A DNA stretch of 64,000 nucleotides from Kangsaoukella pontilimi (GCF_009830125.1 NZ_WUPT01000001.1:124001-188000); one strand, 5' to 3'; counted from the stretch's first letter, positions 52,333 through 62,364 are shown. The notes: generated by a model from the sequence alone, not told the origin. Translations and numbers: made by a program.

Positions 52333-53571
52333 TCAGGCGGGTTTATCGAGGCCGAAAGTGTCGTGCAGCGCCTGCACCGCCAGTTCCATGTATTTCCTGT
52401 CGATCAGGACGGAGATCTTGATCTCCGAGGTCGTGATGACCTTGATGTTGATGCCTTCGTCGCGGAGCGCCTTGAACATCTGGCTGGCGACGCCGGCATG
52501 GCTGCGCATCCCGATGCCCACGACCGAGACTTTGGCCACCCCGTCATCGGTGACCAGTTCCGCGAAATTCACCTCGCCCGAAGACTTGGCCGCGGCCATC
52601 GCCTTTTCCGCCCGCGCGATCTGGTTCACGGGAAGCGACCATGTCATGTCAGTGCGCCCGTCTTCCGAGATGTTCTGGACGATCATGTCCACGTTCACGC
52701 CCGCTTCCGCCAGGGGCCCGAAGATCGCGGCGGCGATGCCGGGGCGGTCGGCCACCGACAGAAGGGTCATCTTCGCTTCGTCGCGGCTGAAGGCGACGCC
52801 GGCAACAACATTGCTTTCCACGATATCCTCCTCGTCGCAGACCAGAGTGCCCGCGGTTTCGTCATTGTCGTCGAAGCTGGACAGCACCCGCAGCTTCACC
52901 TTGTAGCGCATCGCCAGTTCGACCGAGCGCGTCTGCAGCACCTTCGCGCCGAGCGAGGCAAGCTCCAGCATCTCTTCGAAGGCGATCCGGTCAAGCTTGC
53001 GCGCTTTCGACGTGATGCGGGGGTCGGTGGTGTAGACACCGTCCACATCCGTGTAGATGTCGCAGCGCTCGGCCCCGAAGGCGGCGGCAAAGGCCACCGC
53101 GGTCGTGTCCGACCCGCCGCGGCCAAGGGTCGTGATCCGGCCTTCGGGGCTGATCCCCTGGAAGCCCGCGACGACAGCAACCCGCATGCCTTCGGCGAAT
53201 TTCGCGTTGATGTTGTCCGGCGGGATCTCCTCGATCCGGGCCTGCGAATGCGCGCTGTTGGTCTTCAGCGGCACCTGCCAGCCGGCCCATGACCGGGCGG
53301 GGATGTCCATTTCCTGCAGCGTCAGCGCCATCAGGCCCGCTGTCACCTGCTCGCCCGAGGACACCACCGCGTCATATTCGCGTGCGTCGAAAATGGGCGA
53401 GGTCTCCTCGACCCAGCCGACCAGTTCGTTGGTCTTCCCGGCCATGGCGGAGACGATGACGATCACGTCATAGCCATTGGCCACTTCGCGGCCCACGCGC
53501 TTGGCGGCGCGGCGAATACGGTCGAGCGTGGCGACGGAGGTGCCGCCGAATTTCATCACGAGCGTGGGCAT
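52333..53571 (-). CDS. lysC: Aspartate kinase
   Basis: This 412-residue enzyme phosphorylates L-aspartate, the first step toward lysine, threonine and methionine. It begins LVMKFGGTSVATLDRI, the conserved kinase start, and has two C-terminal ACT domains (LLSVADRPGIAAAIFGPLAE and SVVGIGMRSHAGVASQMF) for feedback control by lysine and threonine. Start is ATG 53571. Confidence 0.96.
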   Translation of the reverse strand: MPTLVMKFGGTSVATLDRIRRAAKRVGREVANGYDVIVIVSAMAGKTNELVGWVEETSPIFDAREYDAVVSSGEQVTAGLMALTLQEMDIPARSWAGWQVPLKTNSAHSQARIEEIPPDNINAKFAEGMRVAVVAGFQGISPEGRITTLGRGGSDTTAVAFAAAFGAERCDIYTDVDGVYTTDPRITSKARKLDRIAFEEMLELASLGAKVLQTRSVELAMRYKVKLRVLSSFDDNDETAGTLVCDEEDIVESNVVAGVAFSRDEAKMTLLSVADRPGIAAAIFGPLAEAGVNVDMIVQNISEDGRTDMTWSLPVNQIARAEKAMAAAKSSGEVNFAELVTDDGVAKVSVVGIGMRSHAGVASQMFKALRDEGINIKVITTSEIKISVLIDRKYMELAVQALHDTFGLDKPA

Positions 53572-53638
53572 CTTGACCTGTCCCTCAAATCGCGGACGGC
53601 TTAGCGGCAAGGCGCGGCGCCCGCAAGAGGAAGGCGGA

Positions 53639-54097
53639 TCAGTTGGTCTTTTGTCGCGGGATGAAGGGAAGCGGCAGGGCGGGGATACCGTCCTCGGCCA
53701 GCTTGCGTGCCTCCTCGGGCCGCGCCTCGCCATAGATGGCGCGTTGGGGGCTTTCGCCTTCGTGCATGGCGCGCGCCTCTCTGGCGAAGCGGTCGCCGAC
53801 ATATTCCGAGTTCTTCTCGATATGCTCTTTCAGTTTCTTTACCGCTTCGGCGACATCCGCATCGGCATTGGCCGACATCGGTTGCGCCGGGGGCTCGGCA
53901 TTCGCTGACGCGACGGGTTGGGCCGCCTTGCGCGCCGGTCTGACCGTCGGGGCCATCAAGGTCTTTTCAACCTTCGCGGAGCCACAGTCAGGGCAGGTGG
54001 CAAAGCCCTGCGCGCGCACGGTCTCGAAGGCTTCGGCGGACTGGAACCAGCTTTCGAAGCGATGGTCGTTGTCGCATTTCAGCGTGTAGCGGATCAT
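53639..54097 (-). CDS. DUF1178-family protein
   Basis: This 152-residue protein has the N-terminal zinc-ribbon-like pattern CDNDHRFESWFQSAEAF and CPDCG of DUF1178, conserved in alphaproteobacteria and without assigned function, then a basic, variable middle and a helical C-terminus. It precedes lysC on the same strand by about 70 bases. Confidence 0.9.
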   Translation of the reverse strand: MIRYTLKCDNDHRFESWFQSAEAFETVRAQGFATCPDCGSAKVEKTLMAPTVRPARKAAQPVASANAEPPAQPMSANADADVAEAVKKLKEHIEKNSEYVGDRFAREARAMHEGESPQRAIYGEARPEEARKLAEDGIPALPLPFIPRQKTN

Positions 54098-54189
54098 CTG
54101 GTCACGATAGCAGAGCGAAGTTTCCTATCCGTGAAGTAGTGCGTTCAGCCTCGCCATTCAATTCCGACGATGTCGCAGGAGGGGCGACC

Positions 54190-56304
54190 TCATGCGTTCG
54201 CGGGGGCCGGGCGGGGTTTGCCCATCTTGATGTTGAAGATCAGAAGCGCCACCACCGCAGCCGCACCGGCTGCGTTGATCAGAAGATCGCCGGGCCAGAG
54301 GCAGGCCACGCCCGCCACACCTATGAGGGCGCGCATGACGATGCCGATGGGCCGCTCCATACAGCCCTGAAGCGCCGCCGCCAGCCCGTAGATGCCGAAG
54401 ACCGCGAAGGCGAAGATCGTGAAGGCAATGCCCCAGTTCCCGGAGAGGAACGGTGTGTAGGCCATGATCATGGGAACGATGTACAGCCCCTTGGCCAGCT
54501 TCCAGCTTGCAACGCCAGTCGCCATGGCGGGCGCTTTCGCAATCGCCGCAGCCGTAAAGGACGCAAGCGCCACGGGCGGTGTCACGTTCGAGTCCTGGCT
54601 CAGCCAGAAGATGATCATGTGGGCCGAGAGCACGGCAGCCAGCGCTGCCTCGGGCTGGACGACGAGGTCACGGAGAGGCGCGGCGACTTCAAGCGGTAGG
54701 GCGCGGACAATCTCGGCAGCCTGTGCATGGGGGATCGGGCCTGCGAGAAGACCCATGGTCTCGGGCGCACCCAGCATCAGCACGGCCTGCGCGCCCGGAT
54801 CGAGCGTGCCCGCCACCAGCGCCGCGATGACTTCCCGGTCCTGGATCATGCCCGCGATGGCGGGCGCGCTGAGCGTGGCGACCACGATATAGGCTGCGGT
54901 CACCGGCAGGCCCATGCCCAGGACAAGGCTCGCAAGCGCCACAAGGATGAGCGCGATGAACAGGTTGCCGCCCGCCCAGTCCGCGATCATCAGGCTGAAC
55001 GTGTTGCCGACACCGGCGGTCGAGATTACGTTGACCACGATACCCACCGAGCAGAGCAGGACGGCGGTCATGATCATGCCCTTCGTGCCCATGATCAGAG
55101 CCTCGAAAACGGCCCGCGGTCCCATCCGGTTCTCCGTCAGCCAGGACGAGGCGATAACCGCCAAAATGCCGAAGACCGCCGCGTAGGTGGGGGTGAAGCC
55201 AATGACCAGAAGCGTGATCAGGCCCGCAATCGGGATGACGAAACTCGCGCCGCCCTTGCGGAAGGCCGAGCCGAGCGTCTCACCGTCGTTCTCCATGGGC
55301 TGAAGGTTCAGCCGGCGTGCCTCGATTCGGACGAAGAAGGCCACGGAGAGGAAATAGAGAAGGGCGGGAAGCGCCGCGACCGCCACGATCTTTTCGTAGC
55401 TGATCTGGGTGAAGGTCGACATGACGAAGGCCCCTGCGCCCATGATGGGCGGCATGAGCTGGCCGCCGGTCGAGGACGCGGCTTCGACCCCGCCCGCGAA
55501 CTGCGGCCTGAAGCCGGCCTTCTTCATCAGCGGGATGGTGATCACTCCGGTGGAGGCCGTGTTGGCGACGGCGGAACCCGAGATCGTGCCGGTCAGTCCG
55601 GATGCGATAACGGCGACGATGCCCGGTCCGCCCACCATCCGACCCGCCACCGCGCGGGCAAGGTTGATGACGAAATCGCCCGCACCCGAGCGCAGAAGAA
55701 ACGCGCCGAAGATGATGAAGAGGAACACATAAGTGGACGAGATACGCGCAATCGTGCCGAACATCGCGTCGTCGCCATAGATGGCACGGAAGGCGATCGT
55801 CTCCCACGAAAGGCCCGGAAAGCTGAATATGCCACCGATCCAGGCGCCCCAGAGGCCCACATAGGTCAGCGCCAGAATGATAAGGACGGGGATGATAAAG
55901 CCCGTCATGCGCCGGGTCAGCTCGATCGCGCCGATGATGCAGATGGCGATGGCGATCCAGTCGAGCGCAATCAGGTTCACACCCCTGTCATAGATCGGCG
56001 TTTCGGCAGCAGGCAGATAGATGGCGGCAGCGGCGATCAGCGCGCCGAAGGTCAGGTCGAATGCTCTCATGCCCGTTGATCGGGTCTGCCCGGAAATCAG
56101 CGGATAATAGGCGGCGGCAAGAAAGGCGAAGCCCGCGAAATGGTAGGCGTTTCTCTGAAGCTCGGAAATGACCGGATCGAAGGCGACATAGATATGTCCG
56201 ACAGCGATCAGGAAAGCCAGAAGGTGAAGCGCCGTCTCGGCCCAGCCGGAATAGTCGCGCCTCGCGTCGTCCGAGATCAGTTCCGTCTGCGGCTCGTCGC
56301 TCAT
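54190..56304 (-). CDS. TRAP transporter permease, fused 4TM-12TM (DctQM-type) of TAXI system
   Basis: This 704-residue inner-membrane protein has about 16-18 helices in a fused small-plus-large TRAP permease: an N-terminal 4-helix part and a C-terminal DctM part with GTISGSAVANTASTGVITIP and LGMGLPVTAAYIVVATLSAP. With the TAXI binding protein upstream it imports an organic acid-type solute using an ion gradient. Confidence 0.92.
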   Translation of the reverse strand: MSDEPQTELISDDARRDYSGWAETALHLLAFLIAVGHIYVAFDPVISELQRNAYHFAGFAFLAAAYYPLISGQTRSTGMRAFDLTFGALIAAAAIYLPAAETPIYDRGVNLIALDWIAIAICIIGAIELTRRMTGFIIPVLIILALTYVGLWGAWIGGIFSFPGLSWETIAFRAIYGDDAMFGTIARISSTYVFLFIIFGAFLLRSGAGDFVINLARAVAGRMVGGPGIVAVIASGLTGTISGSAVANTASTGVITIPLMKKAGFRPQFAGGVEAASSTGGQLMPPIMGAGAFVMSTFTQISYEKIVAVAALPALLYFLSVAFFVRIEARRLNLQPMENDGETLGSAFRKGGASFVIPIAGLITLLVIGFTPTYAAVFGILAVIASSWLTENRMGPRAVFEALIMGTKGMIMTAVLLCSVGIVVNVISTAGVGNTFSLMIADWAGGNLFIALILVALASLVLGMGLPVTAAYIVVATLSAPAIAGMIQDREVIAALVAGTLDPGAQAVLMLGAPETMGLLAGPIPHAQAAEIVRALPLEVAAPLRDLVVQPEAALAAVLSAHMIIFWLSQDSNVTPPVALASFTAAAIAKAPAMATGVASWKLAKGLYIVPMIMAYTPFLSGNWGIAFTIFAFAVFGIYGLAAALQGCMERPIGIVMRALIGVAGVACLWPGDLLINAAGAAAVVALLIFNIKMGKPRPAPANA

Positions 56305-56419
56305 GGCTGTCCCTCCCTGTCGCCGGAGTATTTCCCGGCTGAGGCGCGCTTGTCACGCGTCCGTTTTGACTCCGGCGCGGCGGACGGCCGCGCCGGAGCG
56401 TTGTTCAATGCCCGTAGGC

Positions 56420-57427
56420 TTAGTTCGCGATCAGGCGCGCAGGGATCTCGATGCCCTGCTCCTGATAGAAGCGCGCGGCACCGGGATGCAGCGGAACAGG
56501 CAGGCCGGCAATCGCCGCTTCAAGCGACATCGCCTTGGTGGCCGGGTGGATCGCCTGAAGGAAGGGAAGGTTCTCGTAGATCGTCTTGGTGATCATGTAG
56601 ACATTCTCTTCCGAGACATCGGCATTGGTGGCCAGGAAGTTCGGCTGGGCGATGGTGTTCCAGTCCTCGTCCTGACCGGGATAGGTGCCGGCAGGGATCA
56701 GGAAAGGCGTCCAGAGGTTCCGCCCGGCATCGGCCATGGCCAGTTCTTCCTCGGTCACGTTCAGCGGCGTGACGCTGTCACCGGCAGAGGCGAAAAGCTG
56801 CGAGATCGCACCGGTCGGCACGCCTGCAGGCGTGGAGATGCCCACGACCTGACCGTTTTGCAGCGCCTCGGCCGAGGGGCCGTAGCCGCCGTAGACCAAC
56901 TCGTAATCGGCCTCGATGTCGATGCCCATGCCGCTCAGAAGCGCGCGGTTCGAGCCGATGGTGCCCGAGTTCTGCGCGCCGAGCGCCATCGCCTGACCCT
57001 TGAGCTCGACAAGGTCGGACAGGGTGCCGTTGACCACGGAGTCGCTGGCGATCACGAATTGCTCGACGTTCTGCCAGAGCATGGTGACCGAGCGCAGGTT
57101 TTCCTGCGGGCCAGCCTCGGTGACAGGGCCGGTGCCCGTCGCGGCATAGCTGCCGAAAAGGCCCTGCATAATCGCGAACTGGGCTTCGTTTTCGCGGAGA
57201 AGGCGCACGTTCTCGCCCGAGCCGGCGGACGAGATCGCGGACATGCCGATCTTCTCGCCCGGTTCCAGCTTGACCTTCACCAGCGTCGAAAGCGCAACGC
57301 CGACGGGGTAATAGGTGCCCCCGGTCGAGGCCGTCGCCAGCACGTAGCTTGCTTCTTCGGCCTGGGCAGCACCGCCAAGGCTCAGCGAAATGGCGGCCGC
57401 AGCGGCCACCGTCTTCATGTAAGACAT
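56420..57427 (-). CDS. TRAP transporter TAXI-family binding protein
   Basis: This 335-residue exported protein (signal peptide cleaved near AAQAEEA) is of the TAXI type: YVLATASTGGTYYPVGVALS at the mature start and SAGSGENVRLLRENEAQFAI. It delivers solute to the fused permease encoded 115 bases downstream. Ligand unknown; characterised TAXI proteins bind glutamate or similar compounds. Confidence 0.93.
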   Translation of the reverse strand: MSYMKTVAAAAAISLSLGGAAQAEEASYVLATASTGGTYYPVGVALSTLVKVKLEPGEKIGMSAISSAGSGENVRLLRENEAQFAIMQGLFGSYAATGTGPVTEAGPQENLRSVTMLWQNVEQFVIASDSVVNGTLSDLVELKGQAMALGAQNSGTIGSNRALLSGMGIDIEADYELVYGGYGPSAEALQNGQVVGISTPAGVPTGAISQLFASAGDSVTPLNVTEEELAMADAGRNLWTPFLIPAGTYPGQDEDWNTIAQPNFLATNADVSEENVYMITKTIYENLPFLQAIHPATKAMSLEAAIAGLPVPLHPGAARFYQEQGIEIPARLIAN

Positions 57428-57567
57428 TTTTTTCCTCCCGTATTCGGTAACCCATCAGGGTCCGTGCAAATCAATCAAATAGTTGCGGGGAAGGAAAGGG
57501 CGATAGAAATGTTTGCGCTCGCGGTCGGGCCGCGGGCGTGCGACTGCGCAAAAACCGTGCAGACCCC

Positions 57568-58059
57568 TCAGAACGCCGAAGGATCGAACTTGCGCAGAAT
57601 GGATGACAGCTCGGGTTCTTCCACAAGACCCGCGGCTTTCTTCAACGAGAACCAGCGCCGCTTCCGCCGCCGTTCCTCGGGCCAGCTTTTGGCAAGGTTG
57701 GCCACCTTGATCGGAAAGATCGCGACCACGCAGGGCATGTTCTCGTTGTCGCTGCGTTCCTTCGAATAGCTGTAGATGCCAAGGCAGACCGGCCGCACTT
57801 TGCCTTCGACGCCGCCCTCTTCCCAGGCTTCGGTCATCGCCGCTTCCGCCGGGGTCGCCCCGTCCTGCGGCCAGCCCTTGGGGATGATCCAGCGTTTCGA
57901 GCGTTTCGACGTGACAAGAAGAACCTGCACCTCGTCCCGATGCTGGCGCCAGCAAACGGCGCCGAATTGCGTCCGGACATTACGCTTGTCATCCCCCCCA
58001 AGCTTCAGGGGGCGCTGTTTGATCTTCCCGACTGACATCTTCTTCTGCGGTTGCCTCAT
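57568..58059 (-). CDS. Nudix hydrolase (diphosphoinositol-polyphosphate-phosphatase type)
   Basis: This 163-residue enzyme has a Nudix-like box GATPAEAAMTEAWEEGGVEG (about residues 72-91); the usual arginine of R-E-x-x-E-E is replaced by threonine-glutamate order, as seen in alphaproteobacterial DIPP-like members, and KRSKRWIIPKGWPQDG precedes it. It hydrolyses a nucleoside diphosphate derivative or a diadenosine or inositol polyphosphate. Divergent from the deacetylase gene. Confidence 0.85.
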   Translation of the reverse strand: MRQPQKKMSVGKIKQRPLKLGGDDKRNVRTQFGAVCWRQHRDEVQVLLVTSKRSKRWIIPKGWPQDGATPAEAAMTEAWEEGGVEGKVRPVCLGIYSYSKERSDNENMPCVVAIFPIKVANLAKSWPEERRRKRRWFSLKKAAGLVEEPELSSILRKFDPSAF

Positions 58060-58169
58060 ATGCCTTCTGGCACTTATCCCGAATTTTTATCGAGAAAAGT
58101 TAACACTTTATTGGGAGGATGGGAAGTGCCGCATGGTTCGGGGCGTGGCGCTGTGGCACAAGTGGGCGC

Positions 58170-59300
58170 ATGACGGGGCAGGCCATTCCACTCTTCATCG
58201 GGCACGAGATCTACCGGACGTCCAGCTACGGAAGCTGGCATCCGTTGGCGATCCCGCGCGTCTCGACAGTGATGGACCTGTCCCGGGCCCTAGGCTGGCT
58301 GCCCGATGACCGCTTCATCCGCAGCCCGCGCGCCACGCCCGCCGCGCTCGCCGCCTGGCACCACCCGGATTACATCGCGGCGGTCCGCCACGCGGAAGAG
58401 ACCGGACAGGTCACACAGGAGGTCCGGGCGCGCTATCACCTCGGCACGCATGCCAATCCGGTCTTCCCCGAGATGTACCGCCGTCCCGCCACGGCGGCGG
58501 GCGCGTCGATCCTCGCCGGGGAACTCCTGAAGACGGGCGGCGTGGTCTATTCCCCTGCGGGCGGCACCCATCACGGACTGCCCGACCGGGCGAACGGGTT
58601 CTGCTATTTCAACGATCCGGTCCTTGCGATCCTGTCGCTCCGGCATCACGGCGCGCGGCGTGTCGCCTATGTCGATATCGACGCGCATCACGCCGACGGG
58701 GTCGAACACGCCTTCGCCCATGACACAGAGACCCTTCTCATCTCGGTGCACGAGGAACGCCGCTGGCCCTTCACCGGCGCGCTCGAAGATCGCGGCGCGG
58801 GGCAGGTCTGGAACCTGCCGGTGCCGAGGGGGCTTCACGATGACGATATGGCGCTGATACGGGACCGGATCATCCTTCCCCTGGTGGCTGACTTTCGGCC
58901 GGACGCGGTCGTCCTCCAATGCGGTGCCGACGCGGTGTCCGAAGACCCGCTCTCGCGGCTTACCCTCTCGAACAACGCCCATTGGCAGATCGCAAGAAGC
59001 CTCGCGTCCCTGTCGCCACGCACTCTCGTGCTCGGCGGCGGCGGCTACAATCCGTGGAGCGTCGGGCGCCTCTGGACGGGCGTCTGGGCCACGCTGACAG
59101 GCGCCGAGATCCCCGAGCGTCTGCCGCCCGAAGCCGAGGCGGTGCTCCGCGGTCTCGTCTGGCCGGGCCGCCGCGCGGGCCGAAATCCGCCGGAACACTG
59201 GTTCACAACGCTTCGGGACGCACCCCGAAACGGCGCAATCAGCGACGAGGTTCGGACCCGCGTCGCAACCCTCACCGAACGCCAGGCGGTCTGGGTCTGA
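58170..59300 (+). CDS. Histone-deacetylase-family (acetoin/acetylpolyamine-type) deacetylase
   Basis: This 376-residue zinc enzyme has the catalytic pair in SPAGGTHHGLP, zinc ligands in VDIDAHHADG, and LQCGAD and LGGGGYN that complete the active site. Bacterial members remove acetyl groups from polyamines, proteins or small molecules; the class cannot be fixed by eye. Start is ATG 58170. Its stop shares one base with the thpR start, so they are coupled. Confidence 0.9.
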   Translation: MTGQAIPLFIGHEIYRTSSYGSWHPLAIPRVSTVMDLSRALGWLPDDRFIRSPRATPAALAAWHHPDYIAAVRHAEETGQVTQEVRARYHLGTHANPVFPEMYRRPATAAGASILAGELLKTGGVVYSPAGGTHHGLPDRANGFCYFNDPVLAILSLRHHGARRVAYVDIDAHHADGVEHAFAHDTETLLISVHEERRWPFTGALEDRGAGQVWNLPVPRGLHDDDMALIRDRIILPLVADFRPDAVVLQCGADAVSEDPLSRLTLSNNAHWQIARSLASLSPRTLVLGGGGYNPWSVGRLWTGVWATLTGAEIPERLPPEAEAVLRGLVWPGRRAGRNPPEHWFTTLRDAPRNGAISDEVRTRVATLTERQAVWV

Positions 59301-59842
59301 TGCGCCTCTTCCTCGCCCTCGACATCCCCGACGACGATCGCGACGCGCTCGCGGGGCTTCAGTCCGGTATGAGCGGCGGGCGTCAGGTCGAGCCGGACCT
59401 CTTTCACATCACCATCGCTTATCTTGGCGACGGGGTACGGGACGAAACCGCGAGCGATCTGCACGACCTCCTCGGTGCCGCGCCCTTTAGCAGAGGAGAG
59501 ATCGCCCTCAAGGGTATCGGCCATTTCGGACATTCCGCGCCAACCGCGATATGGGTCGGCGTCGCGCCTGTGGCCCCGCTCGACGCGCTCCATCAGCGCA
59601 CCGCGCGCCTTGCCCGCGAGGCGGGGCTCGATCTGCCGCGCCGCCGCTACGTTCCTCACGTGACGCTGGCCCGCTATTCCGAAGGCGACCTGGAGGCGGC
59701 GAACGACCTCGCGCATCTCCTCCTTCGCCACGGCAGTTTCAGCCGACCCGCATTTCGGCCGATTGCGCTGAACCTTATGCGCTCCCATCTCGGGAGGCGC
59801 GGGCCCGACTACGAGGTTCTGGCCCAGTACCCGCTCCGCTGA
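59300..59842 (+). CDS. thpR: RNA 2',3'-cyclic phosphodiesterase (ThpR/LigT)
   Basis: This 180-residue protein is a 2H phosphoesterase with two H-x-T/S motifs, FHITIAYLG (about residue 37) and YVPHVTLARYS (about residue 122). It opens 2',3'-cyclic ends of RNA. Start is ATG 59300 (MRLFLALDIPDDDRDA), overlapping the deacetylase stop by one base. Confidence 0.92.
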   Translation: MRLFLALDIPDDDRDALAGLQSGMSGGRQVEPDLFHITIAYLGDGVRDETASDLHDLLGAAPFSRGEIALKGIGHFGHSAPTAIWVGVAPVAPLDALHQRTARLAREAGLDLPRRRYVPHVTLARYSEGDLEAANDLAHLLLRHGSFSRPAFRPIALNLMRSHLGRRGPDYEVLAQYPLR

Positions 59843-59847
59843 TCCGT

Positions 59848-59899
59848 CTTCTTCTGTTGGGAAATACTCCGGGGAGGTTCGGAGGGGCAGCGCCCCTCC
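59848..59899 (-). repeat. Intergenic hairpin/AGAAGAAG element, copy 10
   Basis: On the minus strand the GGAGGGGC/GCCCCTCC hairpin begins 37 bases after the neuB stop, followed by CCCCGGAGTATTTCCC and AGAAGAAG. Confidence 0.85.
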
Positions 59900-59936
59900 G
59901 ACCACCGCGACGGGGCGCAGCCCCGGCGCAACCCCT

Positions 59937-60971
59937 CTAGTCCGAGAGGTCGGTCCAGCGAAGCTGAGTGTTCCGGCTGACCGCGCGGGTAAGCCGCCGA
60001 CCGATCACCTTGTCGAACTCGTATCCCGCAATCTCGCCCGAGCCGGGGCGGCGGCCCCAGATGTCGGCCTCTTCGATCAGATGACCCTCGGGCAGATCGC
60101 GATCCGCGACGACGCTCGTCCGCGCAAAGCGATAGACTGCCTCTTCCGGCCCCGTCCGCTGCTTCTCGTTCCGAAGCGCGATCCAGATCTCCCGGCTTCG
60201 GTCGATCAGGTGCCGCAGCTCGGACGGGTCCATTGAATTGATGATATCCGGGCCCGCCCGATACCGCGTGTCGGTATAGTGCCGCTCCAGGATGCAGGCT
60301 CCGAGGGCAACCGACGCCAGCGCCATCTCGGGCCCGATCGAATGATCGGAAAAGCCCACCACCGCGCGGGGAAACGCCTTCTGCAACTCGGTGACGCCCT
60401 TCAGCGACACGATCTCGGGCGGCGACGGGTAGAGGTTCGTACATTCCAGAAGTGCGTAATCGATCCCCGCCTCGTCGAGGATAGCCACCGAACGCCGAAG
60501 CGTCTCGATCGTCTGCATGCCCGTCGACATGATCACCGGCTTGCCCTTGGACGCGATGTGTCGGATGAGCGGAAGGTGATCCGCCTCGCCCGAGCCGATC
60601 TTGAAGGCCGGCACGTTCTGCTCGTCGAGGAAATCTGCCGCCGCGCGCGAAAACGGCGTCGAGATATAGATCAGACCAAGGTCCTCGGCGTGTTTCTTGA
60701 GCGCGATCTCGTCCTTGGCGGAGAGAGCGCATTCCTCCATCACCTGCCAGATCGACTTGCCGCCCGCATTGGGAGGCAGGATCTCCTTGGCCTCTTCCGT
60801 CATCTCGTCCCAGACGAAATGGGTCTGGTGCTTGACGATCTCGCAGCCCGACCGCGCGGCCAGCGTCACCATGTGGCGCGCCACGTCCAGGTCGCCGCCA
60901 TGGTTGATCCCGATTTCCGCGATAACGAGGGGCGGCTGGTCGGGGCCGATTTTACGGTGGGCGATCTGCAT
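59937..60971 (-). CDS. neuB: N-acetylneuraminate synthase family enzyme (NeuB, with SAF domain)
   Basis: This 344-residue enzyme condenses an N-acetylhexosamine-type sugar with PEP to form a nonulosonic acid. It has a TIM-barrel N-terminus (PLVIAEIGINHGGDLDVARH, PAFKIGSGEADHLPLIRHIA, VVGFSDHSIGPEMALASVAL) and a C-terminal SAF antifreeze-like domain (YRFARTSVVADRDLPEGHLI). Whether the product is sialic, legionaminic or pseudaminic acid cannot be decided from sequence by eye. Divergent from the Kdo-transferase-like and CMP-sugar synthetase genes. AGGAGAG precedes the ATG. Confidence 0.92.
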   Translation of the reverse strand: MQIAHRKIGPDQPPLVIAEIGINHGGDLDVARHMVTLAARSGCEIVKHQTHFVWDEMTEEAKEILPPNAGGKSIWQVMEECALSAKDEIALKKHAEDLGLIYISTPFSRAAADFLDEQNVPAFKIGSGEADHLPLIRHIASKGKPVIMSTGMQTIETLRRSVAILDEAGIDYALLECTNLYPSPPEIVSLKGVTELQKAFPRAVVGFSDHSIGPEMALASVALGACILERHYTDTRYRAGPDIINSMDPSELRHLIDRSREIWIALRNEKQRTGPEEAVYRFARTSVVADRDLPEGHLIEEADIWGRRPGSGEIAGYEFDKVIGRRLTRAVSRNTQLRWTDLSD

Positions 60972-61053
60972 GGGGGTGCTCTCCTGACTGTTGCCATGGG
61001 TCTAGCCTCAATCGGGGTTTGCTCACAAGAAGGCTTGCCTTGGCCGGACGGGC

Positions 61054-62364
61054 ATGGCCTTGATCGGCCAGATGCCCGCAACCCTCAGATATCGCCTCGC
61101 CATGGCCGGCTATCAGGCCGCGCTCGCCGCCGCCGAGCCGCAGATCTGGCGCTATTTCCGCCGCCGGGGCGGCGGGGACCCGATGTATCTCGACCATTGG
61201 GATGAACGCCGTGGTGAGGGTGCGCCGTTCGAGGCCGACATCTGGGTTCACGCGGTGTCGCTTGGTGAATACCGCTCGGCCGAGCCGCTGATCCGCCGGC
61301 TGCTGCTTGCAGGTCAAAGCGTGATCCTGACCCATGCCACGCCTGCCGGGCGCCGCGCATCGGAAAAGGCGCTCGCGGACGAGATCGCGGATGGCCGCGT
61401 CGCCATTCGGTTCGCGCCCATTGACCGGACGCCGTACTGGAAGCGGTTCTTTGCCCTCCACCGTCCCCGGACAGGACTGGTAATGGAGATGGAGTTCTGG
61501 CCCGGCATGATCAGCGCGGCGGCCGCGTCTGGCGTCGACCTCTGGCTCGCCAATTCGCAGGTGCCCGGCAAAAGCTTCCCCCGTGCCCTGCGTCTGAAGC
61601 GTCTTCTCGGGACGCACCCGGCGGCGCTGGCCCATGGCGTCTTCGCCAAATCCGACCGAATGGCAGAGCGGTTCCGCGCGCTGGGGGCGGAGCGGGTCGA
61701 CGCGATGGGGGAAACGCGCTTCGACATCCCGCCCCCTGCCACCCATCTGGAGGCCGCCCGGGCGTTGACCGACCGGTTGCAAGGTCGCCCGGTGGTGACC
61801 TTCGCCTCTGTCGTTGCGGGCGAGGAGGCGGTCTACCTTGAAGCCGCCCGTGCGCTTGCAGCCCATGAGGCACGTCCGCTGGTCATCTGGGTGCCGCGCG
61901 CCCCGGAGTTCTTCGATGCCACGGCAAGCCGGATCGGTGGGGCGGGACTGTCTCTTGCTCAGCGGAGCGAAGTCTTCGACGCTGATCTGAGTCTCACAGG
62001 CTCGCTGGAGGATAAGGACGTGCTGTTGGGGGACAGTTTCGGCGAGATGTTCTTCTACCTCGCTCTCGCGGGCGCCGTCAGCGTCGGCGGCGGATTTGTC
62101 GAGAAGGGTGCGCATAACATCATCGAGCCCTTGGCTCTTGGAAAGCCCGTCGTCACCGGACCGCATATCTGGACCATCGAATTCCCCGGCGAAGAGGCCC
62201 GCGCGGCAGGCGTGTTGACGGTGTGTGACAGTCCGGGACATCTTGCCGACATGCTGATCGCCGCTCTTGAAGACGACCCCGCGCGCTACCGCGCCTTTCA
62301 CGCCGCCCATGCGGGCGCGTCCGAGCGGATCGCGCGGGCCGTGCTGGGGCAGGGGGCCGCATGA
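61054..62364 (+). CDS. Kdo-transferase (WaaA/KdtA) family glycosyltransferase
   Basis: This 436-residue protein matches the 3-deoxy-D-manno-octulosonate transferase family: N-terminal membrane-anchoring helix, HAVSLGEYRSAEPLIRRLLL, VMEMEFWPGMISAAAASGVD, and the GT-B donor region SVGGGFVEKGAHNIIEPLAL. It may be the cell's Kdo transferase or, given neuB and neuA on either side, a paralogue that transfers a CMP-activated nonulosonic acid. A short possible upstream start is used; ATG 61072 is an alternative. Its end overlaps neuA by 4 bases. Confidence 0.85.
   Translation: MALIGQMPATLRYRLAMAGYQAALAAAEPQIWRYFRRRGGGDPMYLDHWDERRGEGAPFEADIWVHAVSLGEYRSAEPLIRRLLLAGQSVILTHATPAGRRASEKALADEIADGRVAIRFAPIDRTPYWKRFFALHRPRTGLVMEMEFWPGMISAAAASGVDLWLANSQVPGKSFPRALRLKRLLGTHPAALAHGVFAKSDRMAERFRALGAERVDAMGETRFDIPPPATHLEAARALTDRLQGRPVVTFASVVAGEEAVYLEAARALAAHEARPLVIWVPRAPEFFDATASRIGGAGLSLAQRSEVFDADLSLTGSLEDKDVLLGDSFGEMFFYLALAGAVSVGGGFVEKGAHNIIEPLALGKPVVTGPHIWTIEFPGEEARAAGVLTVCDSPGHLADMLIAALEDDPARYRAFHAAHAGASERIARAVLGQGAA

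Noticed and set aside
56323-56345. CGCCGGAGTATTTCCC near the TRAP permease start as an eleventh repeat copy
   Set aside because: Only the core is present, without hairpin or AGAAGAAG, and it faces the wrong way for the gene after whose stop it would lie; a degraded copy is possible.
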